This document shows positions 24,720-32,184 of a stretch of DNA of 38,848 bases, in pieces. The stretch covers positions 1 to 38,848 of the forward strand of contig NZ_CALVGS010000100.1 in assembly GCF_944327115.1 (NCBI RefSeq). Direction: 5' to 3'. The notes under the pieces are model-generated. The model had not been told where the DNA came from, made no database searches, and worked only from the letters and a program-made list of their open reading frames with translations. The position numbers and the translations under genes are program-made. Origin of the DNA: an uncultured Traorella sp. GTDB taxonomy: Bacteria; Bacillota_I; Bacilli_A; Erysipelotrichales; Erysipelotrichaceae. The stretch's first letter is position 1. Each line of letters starts with the position of its first letter.

Positions 24720-25865
24720 ATGAATACATTTACATTTACTTATCCAACAAAGGTTTATTTTGGTGAGAAGGTTGCCGCTGAGGCTTTAAAAGGAGAATTA
24801 TCAAAGGTCGGAAAGACAGTCATGCTGGCATATGGCGGCGGGTCGATCATGAAAAATGGCATTTATGATGAAATCAAAATACTTTTGACAGACGCAAATA
24901 AAGAGGTCGTGGAATTATCAGGCATCATGCCGAATCCGACATATACCAAAGTTCAGGAAGGAGCACGGCTGGTTCGTGAACATCAGGTTGATTTTATTTT
25001 AGCGGTAGGCGGCGGATCTGTCATTGACTGTTGTAAAGTGGTATCGGCTCAGGCAAAAGTGGAGGAAGATATCTGGGAAATGGAATATGTATCCGGTAAA
25101 TTTCCAACACAGGGCATTCCTATGGGCGCTGTGGTAACAGCTTCCGGTACGGGTGCTGAAATGAACAGCGGTGCTGTTATTACTTATGAAGAGAAGATGT
25201 GGAAAGGACCGATCGTTGGTACTGCTGTTTCATTTGCGATCCTTGATCCGGCATATACGGCTTCAGTTCCATCCATGCAGGTGCTTTCAGGAGCCTTTGA
25301 TACATTGAGCCATGCCATGGAAACCTATTTAGGAAATTCAGATGCAGACAATGTATCCGATGATGTAGCCTTGGCTATCATGCGCAATACGGTTATCAAT
25401 ATGCGCCGCCTTTTGGTGGATATCAATGATATGCAGGCTCGTGGTAATCTGATGTGGGATTCTGCCATGGCAGAAAACGGTATTCTAAAAGTAGGACGTC
25501 TTACAGATTTTCAAGCGCATCAGATCGAACATCAGCTCGGTGCCTATACAGATTGTAACCATGGACAAGGCTTAGCTGTCATTCATCCGGTTTACTATCG
25601 CCATATCTTAAAAGATGCGCAAGAGAAATTTACCCGTTTTGCGAGAGAGGTATTTGGAAAAGAAAGTGCTGAAGAAGGACTGGATGCCTTAAGTGATTTC
25701 ATCAAAGAATGTCATTTGCCAACAAAGCTTGGTGAATTAAGATCCAAAGTAGAAATTACACCGGAAATTCTTCGCAAGGTAGCAGACAGCTGTAATATCA
25801 TCAAATGCAATCCGCGTGAACTGAGTCGTGATGAAGTTTATGGGATCCTATTGGAGTGCATGTAG
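24720..25865 (+). CDS. Iron-type alcohol dehydrogenase, YqhD-like aldehyde reductase
   Basis: A 381-residue group III alcohol dehydrogenase. The nucleotide motif GGGSVID (about 97-103) and the metal ligands Asp194, His198, His267 and His281 fall at the same positions as the zinc ligands of E. coli YqhD, an NADPH-dependent reductase of short aldehydes. The length and the N-terminal TFTYPTKVYFGE also fit the YqhD/BdhA subgroup. It sits directly behind the ferredoxin gene and AGGAGG precedes its ATG. In Bacillus the AdhR regulator controls an alcohol dehydrogenase in response to aldehydes, so the same logic is likely. Cofactor (NADH or NADPH) cannot be read with certainty. Confidence 0.93.
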   Translation: MNTFTFTYPTKVYFGEKVAAEALKGELSKVGKTVMLAYGGGSIMKNGIYDEIKILLTDANKEVVELSGIMPNPTYTKVQEGARLVREHQVDFILAVGGGSVIDCCKVVSAQAKVEEDIWEMEYVSGKFPTQGIPMGAVVTASGTGAEMNSGAVITYEEKMWKGPIVGTAVSFAILDPAYTASVPSMQVLSGAFDTLSHAMETYLGNSDADNVSDDVALAIMRNTVINMRRLLVDINDMQARGNLMWDSAMAENGILKVGRLTDFQAHQIEHQLGAYTDCNHGQGLAVIHPVYYRHILKDAQEKFTRFAREVFGKESAEEGLDALSDFIKECHLPTKLGELRSKVEITPEILRKVADSCNIIKCNPRELSRDEVYGILLECM

Positions 25866-25926
25866 AAAATATTATAAAAAGTTTTACTTAGATTAGAAAT
25901 GAGTGGGCTGATAGAAAGGAGCTGTC

Positions 25927-26601
25927 ATGAAAAAACTTAATGGATTATTACTTACTGCTTTTATGTTATTTGCACTTGCTGCATGTGGCAGCCAGGGCAA
26001 TCAAGATACACCGGTCAATGATGAACCGGCTGTGCAACAGCCTGCAGCTTCAGTGGGAGATAGCAATGTATTGATCGTTTATTTTTCAGTAATGGAAGAT
26101 GATGGTGTTGATACTGTTGGCGGTGCCAGCCGTGTTGCGGTTAATGGTGAATTAATGGGAAATAATGAATATATTGCGGCATTGATCCAACAGGAAACAG
26201 GTGGTGATCTCTTCCGTATTGAAACGCAGCAGGAATATCCGACAACGCATAAACCTTTATTAGAATTTGCACATCAAGAAGGAAATGAAAATGCCCGTCC
26301 GGCATTAGCCACTGAACTTGCTGATCTTGAGAATTATGATACGATTTTCTTAGGATATCCGATCTGGAATGCAGATTTACCAATGTCTGTATATACATTT
26401 TTAGAAAGCTATGATTTTAGTGGTAAGACAATCGTGCCATTTACGGTACACGGCGGCAGCGGGTTTGCAGGAACGATCCAGGTGATCGCCAGCCTTGAAC
26501 CAAATGCAACGGTTGTGGAAGACGGACTCTCCATTTCACGAAATAATGTCAGTGATGTCCAAAGTGATGTAACTGCTTGGGTGGAGGGGTTGAATCGCTG
26601 A
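25927..26601 (+). CDS. Flavodoxin-fold lipoprotein
   Basis: A 224-residue exported lipoprotein. The signal peptide ends in the lipobox LAAC (Cys20), and a short disordered linker (about 21-45) leads to a flavodoxin-like domain with the first strand VLIVYFSV. The central YDTIFLGYPIWNADLP loop is typical of FMN-binding flavodoxins of the Flavodoxin_4 group. It would sit on the outer face of the membrane. GAAAGGAGCTG precedes the ATG, 61 bases after the dehydrogenase gene with no terminator between, so it probably belongs to the same operon. An extracellular flavin carrier near an intracellular ferredoxin and dehydrogenase suggests an electron-export or quinone-handling role, not proven. Confidence 0.85.
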   Translation: MKKLNGLLLTAFMLFALAACGSQGNQDTPVNDEPAVQQPAASVGDSNVLIVYFSVMEDDGVDTVGGASRVAVNGELMGNNEYIAALIQQETGGDLFRIETQQEYPTTHKPLLEFAHQEGNENARPALATELADLENYDTIFLGYPIWNADLPMSVYTFLESYDFSGKTIVPFTVHGGSGFAGTIQVIASLEPNATVVEDGLSISRNNVSDVQSDVTAWVEGLNR

Positions 26602-26646
26602 TTATTTTGGTCCTGAATCTCATAACCCGTACCATTTGTATATAAT

Positions 26647-26678
26647 CAAAAAAAGTCCTGAAAACAGGACTTATTTTA
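26647..26678 (-). terminator. Terminator of the tRNA-Thr gene
   Basis: On the - strand AAGTCCTG pairs perfectly with CAGGACTT around TTTT, then seven T follow. It may also stop + strand transcripts, where the following tract is ATTTTATT. Confidence 0.85.
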
Positions 26679-26682
26679 TTAC

Positions 26683-26758
26683 TGGTGCCGGCTATGAGAT
26701 TCGAACTCACAACCTCCGCCTTACCATGGCGTTGCTCTACCGTTGGAGCTAAGTCGGC
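26683..26758 (-). tRNA. tRNA-Thr(GGU), CCA encoded
   Basis: A 76-base tRNA with all arms. The acceptor GCCGACT pairs with AGCCGGC, and the D arm is GCTC/GAGC. The anticodon loop ATGGTAA gives anticodon GGU (threonine, codons ACC and ACU). The T arm is GTGAG with TTCGAAT, and CCA is encoded. Three departures from the usual cloverleaf are seen: an A5-C68 mismatch in the acceptor, an A27-G43 mismatch in the anticodon stem, and C at position 14 where A is nearly invariant. The promoter (-10 on the - strand at 26767-26772) and the terminator are both in place, so it is expressed as a single-gene unit. Confidence 0.92.
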
Positions 26759-26766
26759 ATGTGATT

Positions 26767-26795
26767 ATTATAACGTATTTGCAAACTTTTGAAAA
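26767..26795 (-). promoter_or_regulatory. Promoter of tRNA-Thr, interleaved with the ybaK promoter
   Basis: On the - strand TTTTCA (26790-26795) and a perfect TATAAT (26767-26772) are spaced 17 bases. The predicted start is about two bases before the mature tRNA. It overlaps the -35 box of the divergent ybaK promoter. Confidence 0.65.
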
Positions 26796-26807
26796 GATGT
26801 TTATAAT
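26779..26807 (+). promoter_or_regulatory. Promoter of ybaK, predicted leaderless
   Basis: TTGCAA (26779-26784) and TATAAT (26802-26807) are spaced by exactly 17 bases. The -10 ends 7 bases before the ATG at 26815, so transcription should begin at the start codon. No ribosome site exists in front of it. Confidence 0.75.
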
Positions 26808-26814
26808 ACTTTAT

Positions 26815-27288
26815 ATGAAAAATATCAAGACAAATGCGATGCGTCAGTTAGACGCCCAAAAAATCAAATATGAAGTTTATACTTATGATGCAGAAGATGG
26901 AAAAATTGATGGCTTGAGAGTTGCGCAAAAATGTTATCAGGATGTCAGGATGGTTTATAAGACGTTGGTGGCTCGTTCTGCTTCAAATAAGATTTATGTC
27001 TTTGTCGTAAATGTTGCGGATGAACTGGATTTGAAGAAATGTGCCAAAGCGGTTCATGAAAAAAGTATCGCAATGGTTCATGTCAATGAACTTTTAGGAC
27101 TGACGGGCTATGTGCGAGGTGGCTGTTCACCGATCGGCATGAAGAAAAAATACCCTGTTATCTTAAGTGATACTGCCGCTTCTCTTGATTCAATCATTTT
27201 CAGCGGCGGTAAGATTGGCTGTCAGATCCACTGTTCAGTAAATGATTTTATGAAAGTGACACAAGCTTTCATGGCTTGTATTATATGA
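26815..27288 (+). CDS. ybaK: Cys-tRNA(Pro) deacylase, YbaK/EbsC family
   Basis: A 157-residue editing enzyme that hydrolyses Cys-tRNA(Pro) made in error by prolyl-tRNA synthetase. MVYKTLVA (with the conserved Lys49) and the GYVRGGCSPIGMKKK loop are family signatures, and the length matches free-standing YbaK. The ATG at 26815 is preferred to a longer in-frame start at 26743, because that one lies inside the tRNA gene and promoter. The gene begins 7 bases after a consensus -10, so its mRNA is probably leaderless. The PPC-domain gene follows after 14 bases. Confidence 0.93.
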   Translation: MKNIKTNAMRQLDAQKIKYEVYTYDAEDGKIDGLRVAQKCYQDVRMVYKTLVARSASNKIYVFVVNVADELDLKKCAKAVHEKSIAMVHVNELLGLTGYVRGGCSPIGMKKKYPVILSDTAASLDSIIFSGGKIGCQIHCSVNDFMKVTQAFMACII

Positions 27289-27302
27289 AAGGATGAGTCT
27301 GT

Positions 27303-27701
27303 ATGAAAACACATGCATTTCGTTTGATCTATGGATCAGATTTAAAGAAAAGCATTGAAGACTATATCAAGGCACATCATATTGAAGCAGGATATGTGGC
27401 TTGTTGTGTGGGTTGTGTGTATGAAGCGTCTTTTCGCTTGGCAGATGGCAAGACACTCTTTCATGATGTCAATCATTATGAAATCGTTTCGCTCATGGGT
27501 ACGCTTTCGAAAGACGGTGTGCATTTGCATATTTCTTTAAGCGGTGATGACGGACATACGATTGGCGGACATCTGATGAGTGGTACACTTATCAATACGA
27601 CGGCGGAAATTATTCTTCATGAATTGGATGAATTTGAATTTTCACGTGAATTTGATGAGAAAACCGGCTATGATGAAATTGTCATGAAGGCAAAACACTA
27701 G
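27303..27701 (+). CDS. PPC (DUF296) domain protein
   Basis: A 132-residue single-domain protein of the PPC/DUF296 family, with GYVACCVGCVYEASFR near 30-45 and the conserved HLHISLSGDDGHTIGGHLMSG at about 74-94. In plants this domain is fused to AT-hooks; the bacterial stand-alone forms have no agreed function, although a trimeric, possibly metal-binding fold is known. The histidines in the HLH-GGHL core could bind a metal. AAAGGATGAG precedes the ATG. It is translated from the same transcript as ybaK, and the next gene has its own promoter. Confidence 0.85.
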   Translation: MKTHAFRLIYGSDLKKSIEDYIKAHHIEAGYVACCVGCVYEASFRLADGKTLFHDVNHYEIVSLMGTLSKDGVHLHISLSGDDGHTIGGHLMSGTLINTTAEIILHELDEFEFSREFDEKTGYDEIVMKAKH

Positions 27702-27717
27702 CATTTTAAAAGGTATA

Positions 27718-27726
27718 TGATATACT
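27718..27726 (+). promoter_or_regulatory. Extended -10 promoter of trxA
   Basis: TGATATACT is an extended -10, 25 bases before the trxA ATG. The -35 region has no good match. Confidence 0.55.
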
Positions 27727-27751
27727 AGAATCATCAAAAGGAGGATGTACA

Positions 27752-28060
27752 ATGAGAATTGTAAACAAGGAAGAATTTGAATCAATCAAAAATAATGGCA
27801 TTGTATTTGTCGATTTCTACGCTGACTGGTGCGGACCATGCAAGATGGTAGCTCCGGTGCTTGAAGAGCTTTCGATGGAGTATGAGGGACAGATCAATTT
27901 TGTCAAGGTCAACGTTGATCAGGAAGGTGAACTTGCTGGTGAATACGGGGTTATGTCGATTCCAAACCTGGTTTTGATGAAAGATGGCAAGGTTGTAAAA
28001 CAGGCTGTCGGATATCAGCCAAAACCTGCTATCAAAGCAATGATTGATGCGGTTCTGTAA
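27752..28060 (+). CDS. trxA: Thioredoxin
   Basis: A 102-residue classical thioredoxin that reduces protein disulphides in the cytoplasm. The active site WCGPC holds the cysteine pair Cys27/Cys30, preceded by VDFYADW. The cis-proline loop SIPNLVLMKDG and the KFxxxxGxxxK-like C-terminus (VKQAVGYQPK) complete the fold. AAAGGAGG precedes the ATG. It stands alone with its own promoter and terminator. No thioredoxin reductase gene is in the window. Confidence 0.97.
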   Translation: MRIVNKEEFESIKNNGIVFVDFYADWCGPCKMVAPVLEELSMEYEGQINFVKVNVDQEGELAGEYGVMSIPNLVLMKDGKVVKQAVGYQPKPAIKAMIDAVL

Positions 28061-28062
28061 AT

Positions 28063-28087
28063 AAAGGCTTTGCGATAAGCCTTTTTT
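28063..28087 (+). terminator. Intrinsic terminator after trxA
   Basis: AAAGGCTT pairs with AAGCCTTT around TGCGAT and runs into a T tract, three bases after the stop codon. Confidence 0.9.
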
Positions 28088-28090
28088 CTT

Positions 28091-28119
28091 TTGATGATTG
28101 ATGATAGTTGTGGTATGAT
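28091..28119 (+). promoter_or_regulatory. Promoter of the ABC-F gene
   Basis: TTGATG (28091-28096) and TATGAT (28114-28119) have 17-base spacing, with TGG making an extended -10. The leader is only about 9 bases and contains GGTGAT as ribosome site. Confidence 0.65.
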
Positions 28120-28134
28120 GAAAACGGTGATGTT

Positions 28135-29892
28135 ATGTTGATAAGTGCAAGTGAAATAAGTAAGTATCATAATGAGAAATGTATCTTGGATAAGGTTTCC
28201 TTTTCAATCGAAGAAAATGATAAGATAGCACTGATTGGTGTGAATGGTGTCGGTAAGAGCACCTTTTTAAAGATCTTAGCGGGTAAGGAAAATTATGAAG
28301 GAAAGATGATCTGTAAGAGTGATCTTCAAATTTCATATCTTGCACAAGAGGATGATTTTGACGATCATCATACGATTTTTCAGGTCGTACATGAGAGAGC
28401 ACCAAAATGTGAGGATTTTGAAATTCGTTCTGTCCTTACAAAATTAAAAATAGAGGATATGGATAAGAAGATCGGTACTTGCTCAGGAGGACAGCGTAAG
28501 AGAATTGCTTTGGGAGTGGCTCTTTTAAAGCCTTGTGATCTTTTGCTGCTGGATGAACCGACCAATCATTTGGATAATGAGATGATCGAATGGCTGGAAA
28601 AATATCTGATCAAGATGAACCGTACCTTAGTGATGGTTACGCATGATCGTTATTTCTTAGAAAGGATCGTTCATAAGATCATTGAGATCGATCGTTCTAA
28701 AATTTATGAATATCAGGCGAATTATTCTGCCTTTCTTGAGTTGAAGCAGCAAAGGGAAGAAGCAGCGCTTGCCAATGAGCGCAAACGAAATGCTTTTTTG
28801 CGAGTGGAGCTGGAGTGGATCCGTTCCAATGCACAGGCACGAAGCACGAAGAGCAAGGAGCGTATCGCTCGTTTTGAAAAGCTATCAGGCATTGAAAAAA
28901 TTAAACAGACGGGCAAGGTTGAACTGATCCACACTTCTTCTCGCCTTGGCAAAAAAACGATCGAGATCGATCATTTAGGCATGAGCATCAACAATACGAC
29001 GCTTTTTTCTGATTTTTCCTATCATTTAAAGCGCAATGATCGCATAGGGATCATCGGTGATAACGGCTGCGGGAAAAGCACGCTTTTAAATCTGATTGCA
29101 GGTGATCTGACACCGACGAGCGGGAATATTGAAATAGGAGAAACGGTAAGGATCGGGTATTTTAAACAGGGAAGCGATGATCTGGATGATGCTAAGATTG
29201 TCAGAGATGTGATCATGGAGGTCAGTGATGATCTTGTGACGGATGAAGGACGGTTAAGTGCTAAAGCGATGCTGGAAAGATTTTTATTCGATTCTCATTT
29301 ACAGTATTCACGCGTCGGTTATCTCAGTGGCGGAGAGAAAAGAAGATTGTATCTTTTAAAAGTGCTGATGTCTGCTCCAAATGTATTGCTGCTGGATGAG
29401 CCGACCAATGATCTGGATATCCAGACGTTAAATGTCTTGGAAGATTACCTGGATCATTTTAATGGTGCTGTTATGGTAGTATCCCATGATCGTTATTTTC
29501 TGGACCGCTGCTGTGATTACATTTTTGCTTTTGAAGATAAAACGATCCGCTCTTATATCGGTACCTATTCTGATTATTATAGCCGGCATTCAAAAAATGA
29601 GAAAGTCGTAAAAGAAAAGAAATCGTATAGTGAGATCAAAAAGCAGCAGCGAATGAATCAGCCATACCTTTCAAGTAAGGATAAAAAAGAGCTGGAAGGA
29701 ATGGAGGAAGCTTTGAAGCAGCTTGAGAAAATGCTTCAGGATATTGATGAAGCAATGAATGAAACACAGGATTTTGTAAGGATCGGTGAACTTTCTAAAA
29801 AAAGAAGTGAGATAGAAGAAGAAATTGAGAAGAAAAATGAGCGCTGGCTTGAACTGTTGGAAATTGAAGAAGCGATTGCTTTGAATAAGTAA
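28135..29892 (+). CDS. ABC-F family ATPase (Uup-like)
   Basis: A 585-residue soluble protein with two ABC domains and no membrane helices. Domain 1 has Walker A GVNGVGKST (Lys41), signature CSGGQRKR and Walker B LLLLDEPTNHL. Domain 2 has GDNGCGKST, LSGGEKRR and VLLLDEPTNDL. The linker between the domains is rich in charged helices, and a C-terminal coiled coil (about 505-580) follows, as in Uup and related ABC-F proteins. These act on ribosomes or on DNA-linked processes; some give antibiotic resistance, but nothing here shows this is one of them. ATG 28135 is chosen for its position after GGTGAT and the promoter. Confidence 0.92.
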   Translation: MLISASEISKYHNEKCILDKVSFSIEENDKIALIGVNGVGKSTFLKILAGKENYEGKMICKSDLQISYLAQEDDFDDHHTIFQVVHERAPKCEDFEIRSVLTKLKIEDMDKKIGTCSGGQRKRIALGVALLKPCDLLLLDEPTNHLDNEMIEWLEKYLIKMNRTLVMVTHDRYFLERIVHKIIEIDRSKIYEYQANYSAFLELKQQREEAALANERKRNAFLRVELEWIRSNAQARSTKSKERIARFEKLSGIEKIKQTGKVELIHTSSRLGKKTIEIDHLGMSINNTTLFSDFSYHLKRNDRIGIIGDNGCGKSTLLNLIAGDLTPTSGNIEIGETVRIGYFKQGSDDLDDAKIVRDVIMEVSDDLVTDEGRLSAKAMLERFLFDSHLQYSRVGYLSGGEKRRLYLLKVLMSAPNVLLLDEPTNDLDIQTLNVLEDYLDHFNGAVMVVSHDRYFLDRCCDYIFAFEDKTIRSYIGTYSDYYSRHSKNEKVVKEKKSYSEIKKQQRMNQPYLSSKDKKELEGMEEALKQLEKMLQDIDEAMNETQDFVRIGELSKKRSEIEEEIEKKNERWLELLEIEEAIALNK

Positions 29893-29900
29893 GTTTTTTT

Positions 29901-29925
29901 AGGACGGTATTGCCGTCTTTTTTTT
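29901..29925 (+). terminator. Intrinsic terminator of the ABC-F gene
   Basis: GACGG pairs with CCGTC around TATTG, followed by eight or more T. Confidence 0.85.
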
Positions 29926-29941
29926 GTCAGGATGAAAAAAA

Positions 29942-29957
29942 GTTTAAAATATTAAAC
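29942..29957 (+). promoter_or_regulatory. Upstream operator of the polyamine regulator
   Basis: GTTTAA-AATA-TTAAAC is a perfect inverted repeat that ends 18 bases before the -35 box. It shares the GTTTA...TAAAC half sites with the downstream operator, so it is probably bound by the same XRE-cupin protein. Confidence 0.55.
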
Positions 29958-29975
29958 AAAAAATTTAAAATAGTG

Positions 29976-30003
29976 TTGCATTTATTTGAAAATTCTGTAT
30001 AAT
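29976..30003 (+). promoter_or_regulatory. Promoter of the regulator-potABCD operon
   Basis: TTGCAT (29976-29981) and TATAAT (29998-30003) are spaced by 16 bases. Transcription would start near 30010, giving a leader of about 54 bases that contains the downstream operator. Confidence 0.8.
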
Positions 30004-30029
30004 AACATTGGTTTGATTAAGAAAACAAA

Positions 30030-30050
30030 TTGTTTAGTATCACTAAACAA
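30030..30050 (+). promoter_or_regulatory. Main operator of the polyamine operon
   Basis: TTGTTTAG-TATCA-CTAAACAA is a perfect 8-base inverted repeat between the transcription start and the ribosome site of the regulator gene. It has the position and symmetry expected for an autoregulatory XRE operator. Confidence 0.75.
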
Positions 30051-30063
30051 GAAGGGAGGGGCT

Positions 30064-30597
30064 ATGGATATTGGTCAGAAAATTAAACGATTAAGGACGA
30101 AAAACGGATTGACATTGGAGGAGCTGGCTAGCCGCAGCGAGCTTACCAAAGGGTTTTTGAGCCAAGTGGAAAGAAATCTGACATCCCCCTCTATCGCAAC
30201 CTTGAACGATATACTGGAGGCTTTAGGTACGACGCTGGCGGCATTCTTCAAAGAGGAACAGGAAGAAAAAAGCGTATTTACCAAGGAGGATTATTTTGTT
30301 GATGAGCGTGACGGCTGTATCATTAACTGGATCGTGCCCAATGCTCAGAAAAATGAAATGGAGCCGATTCTTCTTGAACTTGAAACAGGAGGCGAAAGCC
30401 AACGGCTTGATCCGCATGATGGGGAAGAATTCGGGTTTGTTCTCAGCGGACGTGTCATCCTAGTAGATGGGGATAAAGAAATTACTGTGCGTAAGGGAGA
30501 AACCTTCTATATCAAGGGCTTGAATCCCCATTATCTCAAGAATGTGAGCAGTGCACCTGCCAAAGTGCTGTGGATTACGACGCCACCGCTATTTTAG
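30064..30597 (+). CDS. XRE-family regulator with cupin domain (PuuR-like)
   Basis: A 177-residue regulator with an N-terminal helix-turn-helix (about 4-60: KIKRLRTKNGLTLEELASRS, then TKGFLSQVERNLTSPSIATL) joined to a C-terminal cupin (about 105-175, with DPHDGEEFGFVLSGRV and GETFYIKGLNPHY). Family members of this shape next to pot genes sense polyamines. ATG 30064 is chosen because GGGAGGGGCT precedes it; the longer open frame runs through the promoter and operator. It is 12 bases before potA, and no terminator lies between, so the regulator and the transporter form one operon under the two GTTTA-TAAAC operators. Confidence 0.92.
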   Translation: MDIGQKIKRLRTKNGLTLEELASRSELTKGFLSQVERNLTSPSIATLNDILEALGTTLAAFFKEEQEEKSVFTKEDYFVDERDGCIINWIVPNAQKNEMEPILLELETGGESQRLDPHDGEEFGFVLSGRVILVDGDKEITVRKGETFYIKGLNPHYLKNVSSAPAKVLWITTPPLF

Positions 30598-30609
30598 GAG
30601 GAATAGAAT

Positions 30610-32184
30610 ATGAAACCTTTAATTCAATTTAAAAACATTGTCAAAGAATTTGACGGTCAGATCGTTCTCAAGGGAATCAATCTGGATATTTATGAAAACG
30701 AATTTGTAACGCTTTTAGGACCCAGCGGATGTGGGAAAACAACACTTTTAAGAATTTTAGGAGGTTTTTTGGATCAGACGCAGGGTGAGGTTTATTTTGA
30801 CGGACAGGAAATTACCAATGTACCTGCTTATCGTCGTGAAGTGAATACGGTCTTTCAGAAATATGCTTTATTTCCGCATATGGATGTATTTGACAATGTT
30901 GCTTTCGGTCTGAAGATCAAAAAGATTTCGAAGGATATCATCGAGCAGAAGGTCAATCGAATGCTGAAACTGGTGAATCTGGAAGAATATGCACATCGTG
31001 ACGTTAAAGAGATGAGCGGCGGCCAGCAGCAGCGAGTAGCGATCGCACGTGCACTAGTCAATGAACCGAAGGTTTTGCTTTTGGATGAACCTTTAGGAGC
31101 ATTGGATTTAAAATTAAGAAAAGAGATGCAGAAAGAACTGAAACGCATTCAGCAGGAAGTCGGCATTACCTTCATTTTTGTTACGCATGATCAGGAAGAA
31201 GCCTTGACCATGTCAGATAAGATCGTGGTCATGAAAGAGGGTGAGATCCAGCAGGTGGGAACACCAACGGATATCTACAATGAACCTGTCAATGAATATG
31301 TAGCTAACTTTATCGGGGAAAGCAATATTATTGAAGGGGTCATGTTAAAAGATTATCAGGTCATGTTTGAGGATAAGAAGTTTGAATGTGTCGATTTTGG
31401 ATTTAAGGAAAATGAAAAAGTCGATGTGGTCATACGACCGGAAGATTTGGATATCGTGCCAAAATCTAAAGGTAAATTGAAGGGAATTGTCAAATCTGTA
31501 TTGTTTAAAGGCGTTCACTATGAGATCGTTGTTGAAACGCGTCCGGGAACGAGCATTACGGTAACGATGGATGTGAAAGATGACAAGCCGGTAGTCAATG
31601 AGAGTGCCAAAGAGCTCATGAGCGCTAATAATTTCAACCTTGATATCGAAGATGTCAAGGAACTGACCGATGCGGAGATCATAGCCCGTGCTGATGCACA
31701 GGCATGGAGCAGTGAAACTGATGAACTGATTTCGATCGTCAAGGTTTCCCATGATATCCAGCCGCACAAGGGAACATATCCGGTGACCTTTACGACAGCT
31801 GCCGGAACGAGCTGCACGGTCAATATGATCGTCAAGGATCAGAACCGTGTGGAATCAAAAGAATATGCAGAGGAAATCTTTGCTGAAGATTTCTTTAAGA
31901 AAGTGGATGAGATTCAAGATTCAGTTGCGTTAGAAACTGATTTAAAGATCTGGGCAAATGCTCAGGCGTGGGATTTAGATGAAGATATACCGGTTGAAAT
32001 TACGACGGTTGACTATGATTTTGACCCTGAAAATATTACACCGGGCCAGTATCAGGTAACCTTTAAGACAACGGGGTATGAATATAAGGTTCATACAACG
32101 GATTATGCGGAAGTTGATACGATGGTGGGCTTATCTTTTAATCCGGAAGATATTCACATCATGAGTAAGGAAACATTCTCATGA
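30610..32184 (+). CDS. potA: Spermidine/putrescine ABC transporter ATPase with a large TOBE insertion
   Basis: The ATPase of the polyamine importer. The nucleotide domain (about 1-240) is intact: Walker [10 protein letters not shown] (37-45), Q-loop [10 protein letters not shown], signature MSGGQQQR (135-142), Walker [13 protein letters not shown] and the H-loop His193. It is 524 residues, about 150 more than usual. The extra length lies inside the TOBE domain, which starts at about 265 ([12 protein letters not shown]) and resumes at 490-524 ([12 protein letters not shown], then [12 protein letters not shown]). Between them two copies of a module of about 86-91 residues repeat GTS, AQAW and GxYxVTF motifs, resembling Ig-like repeats of surface proteins. 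The frame is unbroken. It overlaps potB by ATGA. Confidence 0.93.
   Translation: MKPLIQFKNIVKEFDGQIVLKGINLDIYENEFVTLLGPSGCGKTTLLRILGGFLDQTQGEVYFDGQEITNVPAYRREVNTVFQKYALFPHMDVFDNVAFGLKIKKISKDIIEQKVNRMLKLVNLEEYAHRDVKEMSGGQQQRVAIARALVNEPKVLLLDEPLGALDLKLRKEMQKELKRIQQEVGITFIFVTHDQEEALTMSDKIVVMKEGEIQQVGTPTDIYNEPVNEYVANFIGESNIIEGVMLKDYQVMFEDKKFECVDFGFKENEKVDVVIRPEDLDIVPKSKGKLKGIVKSVLFKGVHYEIVVETRPGTSITVTMDVKDDKPVVNESAKELMSANNFNLDIEDVKELTDAEIIARADAQAWSSETDELISIVKVSHDIQPHKGTYPVTFTTAAGTSCTVNMIVKDQNRVESKEYAEEIFAEDFFKKVDEIQDSVALETDLKIWANAQAWDLDEDIPVEITTVDYDFDPENITPGQYQVTFKTTGYEYKVHTTDYAEVDTMVGLSFNPEDIHIMSKETFS
31546..32076 (+). repeat. Tandem duplication of an Ig-like module inside potA
   Basis: Unit 1 spans about residues 313-398 and unit 2 about 399-489 of PotA. 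Aligned landmarks are [13 protein letters not shown] with [13 protein letters not shown] (shift 86), DAQAW with NAQAW (shift 88) and GTYPVTFTT with GQYQVTFKT (shift 91). Identity is moderate, so the duplication is old. The last strand of each unit looks like the TOBE strand it follows, suggesting growth by copying part of the TOBE domain or capture of a similar fold. Confidence 0.75.

Noticed and set aside
30036-30043. Shared TAGTATCAC between the polyamine operator and the 23-bp element copies
   Set aside because: Only nine bases match and the flanks differ, which is close to chance; no evidence that one regulator binds all.
30610-32184. PotA as a frameshifted or misassembled fusion of two genes
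   Set aside because: One unbroken frame, and the TOBE domain resumes with the canonical ending after the insertion, so an in-frame insertion is more likely.
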